The translations under genes and the position numbers were made by a program. Below are positions 49,237-58,681 of a stretch of 64,000 bases of DNA, piece after piece. The notes beneath the pieces were generated by a model, which saw only the letters and a list, made by a program, of their open reading frames with translations, was not told the DNA's origin and made no database searches. Origin of the DNA: Bacteroidales bacterium UBA1173 (GTDB lineage Bacteria; Bacteroidota; Bacteroidia; Bacteroidales; F082); the NCBI GenBank assembly GCA_002311655.1, contig DBYZ01000014.1:186001-250000 (forward strand), given 5' to 3'. How positions within the stretch are numbered: position 1 is the first letter of the stretch; each line of letters opens with the position of its first letter.

Positions 49237-50739
49237 ATGGTAATCACAGCTGGAAACTTTTTATTACTTGCTGCTATCATCTTGATTTTCAGCATTTTAA
49301 TAACAAAGGCGGGATACAAAATGGGTGTCCCGACACTCTTGATATTTCTTGTTGTGGGCATGATTTTTGGCGAAGACGGTGTCGGAATACATTTCAGCAA
49401 CTACGAGGTAGCGCAGTTTATCGGAATGATTGCGCTCTCCATCATCCTGTTTACCGGTGGTATGGACACCCGTTTCGAGACCATCCGACCAGTCATCGGT
49501 CCGGGACTGGTTCTGGCTACACTGGGAGTGCTTCTAACAACTGTGTTTACCGGTTTTTTCATCTATGGCGTGGGCTTCGTCTTCGAGAAAGCGCTGTCGG
49601 TGCCGCTTGCGATGGCGCTTTTGCTCGCTGCCACCATGTCGTCAACCGACTCGGCTTCGGTGTTCAGTATTTTGAGGTCGCAGAAACTCAAACTGAGACA
49701 TAACCTGCGACCTCTTCTGGAGTTGGAAAGCGGTAGTAACGACCCGATGGCCTACATGCTCACCATCGTGATGATTCAGGTGGTGCAAAACGGCGGCGGT
49801 GCCGACATCAGCGTGTTTCACATCGTGTTCACTTTCGTCTTGCAATTTGTGGTGGGGCTCATAGTAGGCTTGCTTTTCGGGCGCGTCTATGTGTGGATTC
49901 ACAACAAGCTGCAACTCGAAAACAAGTCGCTCTACCAGATCCTCATTGTCGGCTTTATCTTCCTGACGTTTGCCATTACAGATATGCTTGGAGGCAACGG
50001 CTATCTTGCAGTTTATATCGCGGGCATAGTGGTGGGTAATGCCGGTTTGGTGAAAGGCACGATAAAAGTGTTCGGCAAGGTGCATACCGTTTTCGGCAGC
50101 ACCAAAATCATCGAGCGTCGCAGTATCGACAAGCTCCTCGACGGGCTCGTGTGGATGGTTCAAATCGTTATGTTTCTCCTGCTCGGACTCCTCGTCACGC
50201 CTCACAATATGCTGAAAATGGCAATTCCCGCTATCATTATCGGTGTCTTCATTATTTTCGTCGGACGACCTCTGGCGGTGTGGATAAACCTGCTGCCTTT
50301 CCGTAAAATCGGGTTCAAAGACAAGGTTTTCGTGTCGTGGGTCGGGTTGCGAGGTGCTGCTCCTATCATCTTCGCCACTTATCCTTTCGTAAACGGCGTC
50401 ACAGGTGGTGAAGCTATCTTCAATGTGGTGTTTTTCATCACTTTACTATCATTGATTTTTCAAGGAACTACCATTCCTTTCTTGGCGAAACATCTTCATC
50501 TTGGCGAAAAAGACACCAGCGGTCCGGCTAATTTCGGCGTGGAAATCCCCGATGAACTCAACACTGTAATGGAGATGCAACTCGTTGAAAATCAAGCATA
50601 TCTCAAGGATTATCCGCTCCCGAAAGGCACCCTCGTGATGCTCGTCAAACGCGACCATAAATACATAGTGCCCAATGGAAAATTATATCTTAAAAAAGGC
50701 GATAAGCTCCTTTTGATTTCAGAGAATGATAGTGAATAA
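49237..50739 (+). CDS. K+/H+ antiporter, CPA1 NhaP2/CvrA type
   Basis: About 500 residues: 12-13 membrane segments of the Na/H exchanger family (MSSTDSASVFSILRSQKLKL, LLELESGSNDPMAYML with the conserved ND), then a cytosolic RCK_C/TrkA_C-like domain (YIVPNGKLYLKKGDKLLLIS). It controls cytoplasmic K+ and pH. ATG 49237, preceded by GGAAGGAGGA, is preferred to GTG 49207 in the palindrome. Confidence 0.9.
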   Translation: MVITAGNFLLLAAIILIFSILITKAGYKMGVPTLLIFLVVGMIFGEDGVGIHFSNYEVAQFIGMIALSIILFTGGMDTRFETIRPVIGPGLVLATLGVLLTTVFTGFFIYGVGFVFEKALSVPLAMALLLAATMSSTDSASVFSILRSQKLKLRHNLRPLLELESGSNDPMAYMLTIVMIQVVQNGGGADISVFHIVFTFVLQFVVGLIVGLLFGRVYVWIHNKLQLENKSLYQILIVGFIFLTFAITDMLGGNGYLAVYIAGIVVGNAGLVKGTIKVFGKVHTVFGSTKIIERRSIDKLLDGLVWMVQIVMFLLLGLLVTPHNMLKMAIPAIIIGVFIIFVGRPLAVWINLLPFRKIGFKDKVFVSWVGLRGAAPIIFATYPFVNGVTGGEAIFNVVFFITLLSLIFQGTTIPFLAKHLHLGEKDTSGPANFGVEIPDELNTVMEMQLVENQAYLKDYPLPKGTLVMLVKRDHKYIVPNGKLYLKKGDKLLLISENDSE

Positions 50740-50772
50740 ATAAAAATCTGCGGTATCTGCGAGAGAAATTCT

Positions 50773-50780
50773 TATCTTTG
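50773..50780 (+). promoter_or_regulatory. -7 promoter box of the YfcC-like gene
   Basis: TATCTTTG, 13 bp before ATG 50794. Confidence 0.6.
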
Positions 50781-50793
50781 CAAAAAATATTTT

Positions 50794-52380
50794 ATGGCTC
50801 AACGAAAAGTACCGCATACCTACGTCATAGTTTTCTTCATAATAGTGGTCGCCGCCATCATGACCTGGTTCATCAAGCCGGGAATGTACGTCTACGGACA
50901 GTTTTATTATGAAAACGAGTTGCCTGCTGAATATCAGGAGGTTTTCCATACTGAAGCTCAGACATGGCAAGTGTTTTCGGCGCTTTTCAACGGCTTCGTG
51001 CAGCAGTCGAAAATCATCATCTTCATCCTTATGATTGGCGGCGCGTTCTGGATTATGAACAAGAGCCGAGCCATCGATATGGGGATATTCTCTTTCTTGA
51101 GATTCACGCAACGACTTGAAAATCATAAGTTTATACGATTTTTGGGCATCGACAACATCATCATTGTTCTGATAATGCTGCTGTTCAGCCTCTTCGGAGC
51201 CGTTTTTGGCATGAGCGAGGAGTGCATCGCCTTTGTGATTATCGTCATACCACTCGCAATATCAATGGGTTACGACAGTATCACCGGCCTTTGTATGGTG
51301 TATGTGGCGGCGCATATCGGCTTCGCCGGAGCTATTCTGAACCCGTTTACAATCGGCATCGCGCAAGGCATCGCAGGCGTGCCGCTGTTTTCGGGCATTG
51401 GTTACCGCATCTTCTGCTGGGTCATTATCAACATCTTCGGCATCGCTTTTGTGCTGCATTATGCCCACAAAGTGAAGAAAAATCCAAAGTCGTCAATCAT
51501 GTACGACGATGACGCTTACTGGCGGCAGCACACCGAGGCGCAAGGGCAGGAGTTTGAAAAATATGTTCCAAAATCAGCTTGGTTTGTCTATGCTTTCCTG
51601 CTTGTCGCAATGGCGGTTTTCTCGGTTTTAAATCCTGAAACGACATTAAAGATAGGCTCGAGTGCCTTCACCATGCCGATTATCCCGATTTTGACAGGCA
51701 TCTTCGCCATTTTGGGCTTCCTTTCCTTACGGAAAACGGTGCACAGCTTCATTTTAGTGATGCTGCTTTACACCATCGTTTACCTCATCGTCGGCGTGAT
51801 GGGCTACGGCTGGTATGTGATGGAGATCGCGTCGCTGTTCCTCGCCATGGGCATCTGCAGCGGCGTGGCTATCGGCAAGAGCGCCAGCGACATAGCCCGA
51901 CTTTTCATCGAAGGTATGCAGGATATCTTGTCTGCGGCAGTAGTTGTTGGCTTGGCGGGCGGCATAGTGATAATCCTTCAAGACGGCGGTATCATCGACA
52001 CGATTTTATATGGTCTGTCGAAATCAATGTCCGACTTCGGCAAGGTGGCGTCGGTCGAGATAATGTATGGCATCCAGACGCTTATCAACATTGTGATTCC
52101 GTCTGGTTCGGCGAAGGCTGCAATCACCATGCCTATCATGGCTCCATTTGGCGATCTCATCGGGGTGTGCCGTCAAGCCACAGTGATGGCGTTCCAGTTC
52201 GGCGACGGCTTCACCAACATGATAACGCCAACATCCGGCGTTTTGATTGGAGCGCTGGGCGTGGCGAAAATTCCGTACCAGAAATGGTTCAAATGGGTGT
52301 GGAAGTTCATCCTGATGATGATTATAATTGGAGGAATATTGTTGATACCAACGGTTTTAATGACACTTGAGGGGTTCTGA
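50794..52380 (+). CDS. YfcC/DcuC-family transporter
   Basis: 528 residues and about 12-13 membrane segments. N-terminus VPHTYVIVFFIIVVAAIMTW and later IVIPSGSAKAAITMPIMAPF, DGFTNMITPTSGVLIGALG are typical of the YfcC group (PF03606), proposed basic amino acid or carboxylate antiporters. The substrate is unknown. The stop runs into family C and B repeats. Confidence 0.9.
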   Translation: MAQRKVPHTYVIVFFIIVVAAIMTWFIKPGMYVYGQFYYENELPAEYQEVFHTEAQTWQVFSALFNGFVQQSKIIIFILMIGGAFWIMNKSRAIDMGIFSFLRFTQRLENHKFIRFLGIDNIIIVLIMLLFSLFGAVFGMSEECIAFVIIVIPLAISMGYDSITGLCMVYVAAHIGFAGAILNPFTIGIAQGIAGVPLFSGIGYRIFCWVIINIFGIAFVLHYAHKVKKNPKSSIMYDDDAYWRQHTEAQGQEFEKYVPKSAWFVYAFLLVAMAVFSVLNPETTLKIGSSAFTMPIIPILTGIFAILGFLSLRKTVHSFILVMLLYTIVYLIVGVMGYGWYVMEIASLFLAMGICSGVAIGKSASDIARLFIEGMQDILSAAVVVGLAGGIVIILQDGGIIDTILYGLSKSMSDFGKVASVEIMYGIQTLINIVIPSGSAKAAITMPIMAPFGDLIGVCRQATVMAFQFGDGFTNMITPTSGVLIGALGVAKIPYQKWFKWVWKFILMMIIIGGILLIPTVLMTLEGF

Positions 52381-52500
52381 CGTCATTTCGACCGCCATTT
52401 ATTCTCTCGCAGATCACGCAGATTACACAGATTATTTTCCTTATCTTCCCAATTTTTATTTCTCAGATGGCTCGCTAAAGCGAGCTGCAGATTACGCAGA
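52381..52500. repeat. Family B left arm (with a family C stub)
   Basis: CGTCATTTCGACC at 52381-52393, then TCTCGCAGATCACGCAGATT ACACAGAT units and CAGATGGCTCGCTAAAGCGA, CTGCAGATTACGCAGA. It faces the right arm at 52974-53110 with a GxxExxY gene between. Confidence 0.8.
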
Positions 52501-52555
52501 CTAGATTGTGGAAGATTATTTCTGCGTTTTCGGCGAAATATGCGAGAAAAACTTT

Positions 52556-52563
52556 TATCTTTG
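52556..52563 (+). promoter_or_regulatory. -7 promoter box of the second GxxExxY gene
   Basis: TATCTTTG, 28 bp before ATG 52592. The gene therefore carries its own promoter inside the repeat arms. Confidence 0.6.
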
Positions 52564-52591
52564 CAAAAATTTTAAACAAAAAGCATTATTT

Positions 52592-52969
52592 ATGAAAGAG
52601 AACGATATTTCTTACAAAATTAGAGGAGCTATCTATTGTGTTTACAACGAATTAGGACATGGATTATTAGAATCAGTTTACGAAGCTGCTTTAATATATC
52701 AGTTGAAAAAAGATGGATTAAAAGTTGAGTCTCAAGTGCCAATTGATATTGTTTATGATGGGAAAATACTGCCTGTATCATATAGATTGGACTTACTTGT
52801 TGAAGACAAAGTGATTGTTGAATTAAAATCTGTTGATGTTATTACTAATGTTCATAAAAAACAATTATTGACATATCTGAAAATTACTGGACTACACCTG
52901 GGACTTTTGGTTAATTTCAATATTGAGAATATTAATTTAGGGATTATAAGAATTGCCAATAATTTATAA
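52592..52969 (+). CDS. GxxExxY protein (PDDEXK_3 nuclease family), second copy
   Basis: 125 residues: IRGAIYCVYNELGHGLLESVY (GLLESVY), YRLDLLVEDKVIVELKSVD (D...E-x-K) and LHLGLLVNFN. Related to, but clearly distinct from, the protein at 37978 (roughly 40 percent by eye). AT-rich and embedded between inverted family B repeat arms. Start at ATG 52592; the frame upstream runs through promoter sequence. Confidence 0.92.
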   Translation: MKENDISYKIRGAIYCVYNELGHGLLESVYEAALIYQLKKDGLKVESQVPIDIVYDGKILPVSYRLDLLVEDKVIVELKSVDVITNVHKKQLLTYLKITGLHLGLLVNFNIENINLGIIRIANNL

Positions 52970-52973
52970 AGGT

Positions 52974-53110
52974 TCTCGCAGATTACGCAGATTACACAGA
53001 TATATATTACGTTAAAAATCCGCGAAATCTGCAGCTCGCGTCGCGAGCATCTGGGAGATGATTTTCGGAAGATAGGTAAAAATCTGCTAGATCTGCGATA
53101 TCTGCGAGAG
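52974..53110. repeat. Family B right arm
   Basis: TCTCGCAGATTACGCAGATT ACACAGAT, then AAATCTGCAGCTCGCGTCGC GAGCATCTGGGAG, and ATCTGCTAGATCTGCGATAT CTGCGAGA. It shares the CAGCTCGCGTCGCGAGCA core with 56278. Confidence 0.82.
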
Positions 53111-53126
53111 ATAAATAAAAAAATAC

Positions 53127-53134
53127 TATCTTTG
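53127..53134 (+). promoter_or_regulatory. -7 promoter box of the ABC ATPase gene
   Basis: TATCTTTG, 50 bp before ATG 53177. Confidence 0.6.
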
Positions 53135-53176
53135 CAGAAATATATGAGATGTTTCGACAGGCTCGACATGACGATT

Positions 53177-54931
53177 ATGAGTACACTGCTTCAAATAAAG
53201 AATCTGAAAATCAGCTTCCTTCGCGATGGCGAGTGGAACGAGGCGGTGCATGGTGTCAGCTTCGAGGTGCCGAAAGGGAAAACCCTTGGTATCGTAGGCG
53301 AATCAGGGTCGGGAAAGTCAGTGAGCAATCTTGCGGTGATGAGGCTTCTTAACGAGAAACAGTCGAAAATCACTGCCGATGAGATTACCCTTGACGGGAA
53401 AGATATTCTGCATATTGAGAAGAAAGACATGCACAACGTCCGCGGCAAGCGCATCGCCATGATATTTCAGGAGCCGATGACGTCGCTCAACCCCGTGTTT
53501 CAGTGCGGATTCCAAGTTTCTGAAGCCATTCTTGCCCACGAAAATGTCACCGAAGAAGAGGCGAAGGCACGAGTGATATCCCTTTTCAAAAAAGTGATGC
53601 TTCCACGCCCCGAAGCGATATACAAAAGCTACCCTCACGAGCTCTCTGGTGGCCAAAAACAGCGTGTGATGATAGCAATGGCATTGGCGTGCAACCCCGA
53701 AGTTCTAATCGCCGACGAGCCAACTACCGCCCTCGATGTCACCGTTCAAAAAGAGATTCTGAAACTGTTGAAAGATCTTCAAAAAACAGAAAATCTCTCG
53801 ATGATTTTCATCTCTCACGACCTCGGCGTGGTTTCTGAAGTCTCCGATGATATCCTCGTCATGCACGATGGCCGCGTCGTTGAATTCGGCCCCGCCTTTA
53901 GAGTCCTTAGTGACCCTAAAGATCCCTACACTAAAGGCCTTCTTGCTTGCCGCCCTCCCATGGACTTCCGTCTAAAGCGCCTCCCAATAGTGAAAGAGTT
54001 CCTCGACGGCACCTGGAAAGAAGATACTGATTTTAAGCAGCAACTCATTGTCACTCAAGAAGATAGAGAAAACCATCTAAAAGAAATATACAGCCGTGAG
54101 CCGCTTTTGAAGGTAGAGCACCTTAAAACGTGGTTTCCGCTGAAAAAAGGCATCTTTAACCGTGTCTACGACCACGTGAAAGCTGTTGATGACGTGAGCT
54201 TGGATGTTTATCCTGGCGAGACACTCGGTCTCGTGGGCGAGTCGGGATGCGGAAAAACAACCCTAGGTCGCTCTATCCTTCGTCTGGTCGAGCCTTCCGA
54301 TGGCAAGATAATCTTTGAAGGAAATGATGTTATGTCGCTGAAGGGCAACGACTTGCGTGAATATCGCAAACATGCGCAGATAGTGTTCCAAGATCCTTAT
54401 TCGTCGCTGAATCCGAGGATTCGCATCGGCGACGCGATAGCGGAGCCGATGATGGTGCATGGTCTCGAACCTGACGCTAAGAAACGTCGCGACAAGGTGT
54501 GCGAGCTGCTCACTGAGGTGGGACTGCAACCTGAGCATTATCAGCGTTATCCGCATGAGTTCTCGGGCGGTCAGAGGCAACGAATCTGCATCGCACGAGC
54601 CCTCGCAGTGCGTCCGAAGCTTATTATCTGCGACGAGTCGGTGTCGGCACTCGACGTCTCGGTGCAGGCGCAGGTATTGAATCTCTTAAACCGCCTTAAA
54701 AAAGACTTCAGTTTTACCTACATCTTCATCTCCCACGACCTCAGCGTCGTCCGCTTCATGTCCGACCGCATCCTTGTGATGTACAACGGGAAACCAGTGG
54801 AACTCGGCGATGCCGATGAGATTTTCAATAACCCGAAAAATGAATACACAAAAAAGTTAATAAACGCAATACCTACAATCACCACCGTCATTTCGAGCGA
54901 CCGAAGGGAGTCGAGAAATCTCAAACAATAA
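53177..54931 (+). CDS. Peptide/oligopeptide-type ABC transporter, tandem ATPase subunit
   Basis: About 584 residues with two fused ATPase domains of the DppD/DppF (OppD/OppF) type. First: GESGSGKSVSN, LSGGQKQR, VLIADEPTTALD. Second: GESGCGKTTLG, FSGGQRQR, LIICDESVSALD. No permease or binding-protein gene is adjacent, so partners are elsewhere. The last ~16 residues (VISSDRRESRNLKQ) are encoded by a family C repeat. ATG 53177 (MSTLLQIKNL) is chosen, since earlier in-frame starts lie in repeat-like sequence. Confidence 0.9.
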   Translation: MSTLLQIKNLKISFLRDGEWNEAVHGVSFEVPKGKTLGIVGESGSGKSVSNLAVMRLLNEKQSKITADEITLDGKDILHIEKKDMHNVRGKRIAMIFQEPMTSLNPVFQCGFQVSEAILAHENVTEEEAKARVISLFKKVMLPRPEAIYKSYPHELSGGQKQRVMIAMALACNPEVLIADEPTTALDVTVQKEILKLLKDLQKTENLSMIFISHDLGVVSEVSDDILVMHDGRVVEFGPAFRVLSDPKDPYTKGLLACRPPMDFRLKRLPIVKEFLDGTWKEDTDFKQQLIVTQEDRENHLKEIYSREPLLKVEHLKTWFPLKKGIFNRVYDHVKAVDDVSLDVYPGETLGLVGESGCGKTTLGRSILRLVEPSDGKIIFEGNDVMSLKGNDLREYRKHAQIVFQDPYSSLNPRIRIGDAIAEPMMVHGLEPDAKKRRDKVCELLTEVGLQPEHYQRYPHEFSGGQRQRICIARALAVRPKLIICDESVSALDVSVQAQVLNLLNRLKKDFSFTYIFISHDLSVVRFMSDRILVMYNGKPVELGDADEIFNNPKNEYTKKLINAIPTITTVISSDRRESRNLKQ

Positions 54932-54989
54932 TGAAAATGTTCGTTCGGATGAGATTTCTCCATTCCGCTACGCTTCAGACGAAATGACG
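54886..54989. repeat. Family C element overlapping the ABC gene 3' end
   Basis: CGTCATTTCGAGCGACCGAA GGGAGTCGAGAAATCTC ... GAGATTTCTCCATTCCGCTA CGCTTCAGACGAAATGACG, a ~100-bp imperfect palindrome. Confidence 0.85.
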
Positions 54990-55004
54990 TAAACTATTAA
55001 AGTT

Positions 55005-56213
55005 ATGAAGAGCATCAAAGAAATTTACAGAATAGGTCACGGCCCGTCATCGAGCCACACCATGGCCCCTCGTTTTGCCGCTGAGCAGTTCCTCGAGCGT
55101 CATCCCGAAGCAGCCTCGTTTGAGGTGACACTCTACGGAAGCCTTGCAGCCACTGGCAAAGGCCACTTCACCGACGTCGCAATAATAGAGGTTCTCCAAC
55201 CGCACGCGCCTGTTAACATCGTGTGGCAGCCTAAGGTTTTCCTGCCTTATCATCCTAATGGAATGACATTCAAGGCTTTAGATAAAGAAAATAAAGTCCT
55301 TGAAGAGTGGACGGTATACAGTGTTGGCGGCGGTGCCCTCGAAGAGGAAGGCAAACCGTCGGTGCTACCCGATATCTATCCGCTCACCAAGATGACCGAC
55401 ATCATGAAATGGTGCGAGGACACTGGCAAGACTTATTGGGAGTATGTGCTTGAAAATGAGAAAGATGACAACATTATTGAGCATATAAAAAACGTTTGGG
55501 AGACCATGAAAGCCGCCGTGGAGCGTGGCTTGCGCACTGAAGGTCGCTTGCCCGGACCTCTCAACTTGCCTCGCAAAGCCGCACAATATAACATCAAGGC
55601 GATGGGTTACCAGCACACGCTTCGTAGCCGTGGTTTGGTGTTTTCATATGCTTTGGCGGTAGCTGAGGAGAACGCCTCGGGCGGACTCATCGTCACAGCG
55701 CCTACTTGTGGCTCATGTGGCGTGCTTCCGGCCGTGCTTTATCATCTTTGGAAGAGTTATAACTTCGACGAGGTACGCATCTTCCGTGCCTTGATAACAG
55801 CAGGTTTGATTGGCGATATCGTGAAGACCAACGCCTCTATCTCTGGTGCCGAAGTCGGTTGCCAGGGCGAGGTCGGAGTGGCTTGTGCAATGGCGGCTGG
55901 AGCGGCATGTCAGCTCTTCGGAGGCAGCGTGGCTCAGATAGAATATGCTTGTGAGATGGCTCTCGAACACCACCTTGGCATGACTTGCGACCCTGTCTGC
56001 GGTCTCGTCCAGATACCGTGCATTGAGCGTAACGCCTTTGCAGCGGCTCGCGCCATGGATGCCAACATCTACTCGACATTCACCGATGGCCGCCACAGAG
56101 TTTCATTCGACAAAGTGGTAACTACCATGAACAAAACCGGTCGCGACATCCCGTATCTCTACCGTGAAACCTCCGAAGGAGGCCTCGCCGAAGATTACAA
56201 ACAAATGGAATAA
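55005..56213 (+). CDS. sdaA: L-serine ammonia-lyase (single chain, iron-sulfur type)
   Basis: A 402-residue L-serine dehydratase converting serine to pyruvate and ammonia. The N-terminal beta domain has GHGPSSSHTMAPRFAAEQF. The alpha domain carries APTCGSCGVLP, GCQGEVGVACAMAAGAA and MTCDPVCGLVQIPCIERN, with the Cys ligands of the [4Fe-4S] cluster. Length and fusion of both domains fit the single-chain type. Confidence 0.94.
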   Translation: MKSIKEIYRIGHGPSSSHTMAPRFAAEQFLERHPEAASFEVTLYGSLAATGKGHFTDVAIIEVLQPHAPVNIVWQPKVFLPYHPNGMTFKALDKENKVLEEWTVYSVGGGALEEEGKPSVLPDIYPLTKMTDIMKWCEDTGKTYWEYVLENEKDDNIIEHIKNVWETMKAAVERGLRTEGRLPGPLNLPRKAAQYNIKAMGYQHTLRSRGLVFSYALAVAEENASGGLIVTAPTCGSCGVLPAVLYHLWKSYNFDEVRIFRALITAGLIGDIVKTNASISGAEVGCQGEVGVACAMAAGAACQLFGGSVAQIEYACEMALEHHLGMTCDPVCGLVQIPCIERNAFAAARAMDANIYSTFTDGRHRVSFDKVVTTMNKTGRDIPYLYRETSEGGLAEDYKQME

Positions 56214-56214
56214 G

Positions 56215-56354
56215 TCTCACGCAGATCTCGCAGATAACGCAGAATTAATCTTCCACAGTCCGATCTGCGAAATCTGCAGCTCGCGTCGCGAGCAATCTCG
56301 CAGATTAGATTGTGGAAAGAAAAAAATCTGCGGTTTCTGCGAAATCTGCGTGAA
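56215..56354. repeat. Family B element without a gene inside
   Basis: Left CACGCAGATCTCGCAGATAA CGCAGA, core CTGCAGCTCGCGTCGCGAGC, right ATCTGCGGTTTCTGCGAAAT CTGCGTGA. An empty counterpart of the GxxExxY-bearing copy at 52381-53110. Confidence 0.82.
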
Positions 56355-56368
56355 CCAAAAGAAAAAAT

Positions 56369-56935
56369 ATGAAGAGATTATTTCTTGCAATTCCAATAAA
56401 TACTGAAAACAACGGCTTCGCACCGCTTGTTAACGATTTAAGAAATCGTCTGTCGCACGAGAAAATGATAAACTGGGTGCGACCTACAAATATACATCTC
56501 ACTTTGAAGTTCATTGGCGAGACACCCCCTCAAGATGAGCCGAAAATTATCGAGGCAGTCTCCAAAGTCGTTGAAAATCATCATAGTTTCACCATGGACT
56601 TCAACCGTACGGGACTCTTCGGCAGTCGCTACGCACCGCGTGTTCTCTGGCTCGGAATGCAGCAAACGCCCGAAGAGCTTCTGAACCTCGAAGAATCGGT
56701 CCTGACAGCTTTCGATAACATTGGTTATCAACGTGATAGACAGAATTTTGTGCCGCATCTCACCCTCGGTCGCATCAAAGACCTATGCGAGAAACAGTAT
56801 TTTCAAAAGGTGGTGCAAGCCATCGAGCAGAAATCGTACATCCACCAGGAGGTGAATGAAATCATCTTGTTCCAGAGCATTCTCTGCCCCGATGGTGCCG
56901 TCTACAAAGTGATGAAAAAGTGGAACTTCCAATGA
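56369..56935 (+). CDS. thpR: RNA 2',3'-cyclic phosphodiesterase
   Basis: A 188-residue 2H phosphoesterase of the ThpR/LigT group. Both catalytic HxT motifs are visible, HLTLKFIGETPP and HLTLGRIKDL. It hydrolyses 2',3'-cyclic phosphates on RNA. Its starting ATG directly follows a family B repeat. Confidence 0.92.
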   Translation: MKRLFLAIPINTENNGFAPLVNDLRNRLSHEKMINWVRPTNIHLTLKFIGETPPQDEPKIIEAVSKVVENHHSFTMDFNRTGLFGSRYAPRVLWLGMQQTPEELLNLEESVLTAFDNIGYQRDRQNFVPHLTLGRIKDLCEKQYFQKVVQAIEQKSYIHQEVNEIILFQSILCPDGAVYKVMKKWNFQ

Positions 56936-56976
56936 GGAATCTCATTTATTTTTTTGCGAATCTTAAAATTAATTAC

Positions 56977-56984
56977 TACCTTTG
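56977..56984 (+). promoter_or_regulatory. -7 promoter box of the glycosyltransferase pair
   Basis: TACCTTTG, 15 bp before ATG 56999. Confidence 0.6.
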
Positions 56985-56998
56985 CAAAAAATTGTGCG

Positions 56999-57757
56999 AT
57001 GCCGATCACAGCAGTCATAATCACAAAAAACGAAGAACGTAACATCCGACGTTGCCTCGAATCAATTCGCGATGTTGCAGACGAGATTGTTGTGGTCGAC
57101 TCATTGTCCACCGACAGAACGGAAGAAATCTGTAACTCATTCAATGTCAAGTTTGTAAAGCAGGAATGGCTGGGCTATTCAGAGCAGAAAAACTTTGCCA
57201 ACAACCTTGCCTCCAACGACTGGATCCTCAGCATCGACGCCGACGAAGAGCTGTCAGAGGAGCTGAAAAATTCCATTTTGGAGCTTAAAAACAAAGACCT
57301 CGTCGATGACGAAGTGTTCAGCATGAACCGCCTCACCAACTACTGCGGCCACTGGATCCGCCACTGCGGCTGGTATCCCGATCGTAAAATTCGTATCTGG
57401 AACCGTAACGTCGGAAAATGGAACGGCGAGATCCATGAAACGATAGAGTTTTCAACTGAAATTAGAGAGACAGTGCTCCACGGCGACCTGCTGCATTACT
57501 CGTTTGCGACAGCGCAAGATTATGAGAATCAGATGTTTAAGTTCGCCAAGATGCGCGGACAGCATTACTTCATGAAAGGGAAACGTCACGCCGGATTTTA
57601 CATGGTCGTATCACCGATTTTTGCTTTCGTGCAGCATTATTTCTTCCAGCTGGGCTTCCTCGACGGTGCCGACGGATTCCACATTTGCCGCATCAACGCG
57701 AAAGCCACCAAGCTCAAATATAAAACACTTAAAGAATTGACCGACAAGAAGTTATGA
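56999..57757 (+). CDS. Family 2 glycosyltransferase, WaaE/KdtX-like
   Basis: 252 residues from ATG 56999. GT2 fold: ITKNEERNIRRCLESI, VVVDSLSTDRTEEIC, WLGYSEQKNFANNLASNDWI, and the DxD-like SIDADEEL. The C-terminal HYSFATAQDYENQMFKFAKM suits the LPS-core WaaE/KdtX subgroup. It overlaps the next glycosyltransferase gene by 4 bp (ATGA), so both probably act on the same lipopolysaccharide or surface glycan. Confidence 0.9.
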   Translation: MPITAVIITKNEERNIRRCLESIRDVADEIVVVDSLSTDRTEEICNSFNVKFVKQEWLGYSEQKNFANNLASNDWILSIDADEELSEELKNSILELKNKDLVDDEVFSMNRLTNYCGHWIRHCGWYPDRKIRIWNRNVGKWNGEIHETIEFSTEIRETVLHGDLLHYSFATAQDYENQMFKFAKMRGQHYFMKGKRHAGFYMVVSPIFAFVQHYFFQLGFLDGADGFHICRINAKATKLKYKTLKELTDKKL

Positions 57758-58653
57758 TAAGTTTTGAGAAATATCAACGTGCCGAAAAAAAGGATTACTG
57801 CTTCACTTTCATTATCCCGACTTGGAATAATCTGAGGTATCTTGAGCTTTGCGTGAACAGTATCCGCAAAAATTCGGCTTACGATCATCAGATTATCGTG
57901 GCTATCAACGAAGGTGAGGATGGAACGTTGCAATGGGTTGAAAATCAGCAACTTGACTATATCTATGCCAAAGAAAACATCGGCATTTGCTACGCTCTCA
58001 ACGCCTGCCGCAGCCTCATCGACACCAATTTCGTGTTTTACGCCAATGATGACATGTATTTCTTGCCGAATTGGGACAAACCGATTCTTGAACGTATCAA
58101 TCAACTGACTGATAATCAGAAAGATATACATAAATATTTTATGATTTCCAGCACGCTTATCGAGCCGACTGGAAACAATCCGTGTGTCGTTCATCATGAC
58201 TTCGGCACCGACATCGAGTCGTTCCGTGAGGCTGAGTTGCTGAGAGAACAGTCAAAACTCGTCCGCAACGACTGGCGTGGAAGCACATGGCCGCCAAACG
58301 TGATGCCGTTGGATTGCTGGGATCTCGTCGGAGGCATGAGCGTCGAGTTCCACCCTGGCTGGTACTCCGACCCGGATATCTCACGTAAGCTCTGGCACGC
58401 CGGAGTGCGTGATTTTATTGGCGTTGGCAACAGCCTCGTGTATCATTTCGGGAGCAAATCGACCAAACGAATGCATAAAAACCCAGGAAAAAAGATGTTC
58501 CAGCTTAAATGGGGCATCAGCCCTGGCACTTTTACTGAAAAATATCTCCGCCGCGGCGACACGGATTTCACGGAAGTTGATGAGGAGAATCTGCCTAAGC
58601 CAAACAGTATCAAGCAGTTGATAAAACGAATTTTCGCTTGTTTTGGAAATTAA
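57754..58653 (+). CDS. Family 2 glycosyltransferase
   Basis: 299 residues with a GT2-type nucleotide-binding start (FTFIIPTWNNLRYLELCVNS), YAKENIGICYALNACRSL and FYANDDMYFLPNWD (DDxx metal site). The C-terminus is basic. Coupled to the WaaE-like gene. Acceptor and sugar are unknown. Confidence 0.88.
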   Translation: MISFEKYQRAEKKDYCFTFIIPTWNNLRYLELCVNSIRKNSAYDHQIIVAINEGEDGTLQWVENQQLDYIYAKENIGICYALNACRSLIDTNFVFYANDDMYFLPNWDKPILERINQLTDNQKDIHKYFMISSTLIEPTGNNPCVVHHDFGTDIESFREAELLREQSKLVRNDWRGSTWPPNVMPLDCWDLVGGMSVEFHPGWYSDPDISRKLWHAGVRDFIGVGNSLVYHFGSKSTKRMHKNPGKKMFQLKWGISPGTFTEKYLRRGDTDFTEVDEENLPKPNSIKQLIKRIFACFGN

Positions 58654-58681
58654 ATTATTTTAAATATTAAAACTTAACATT

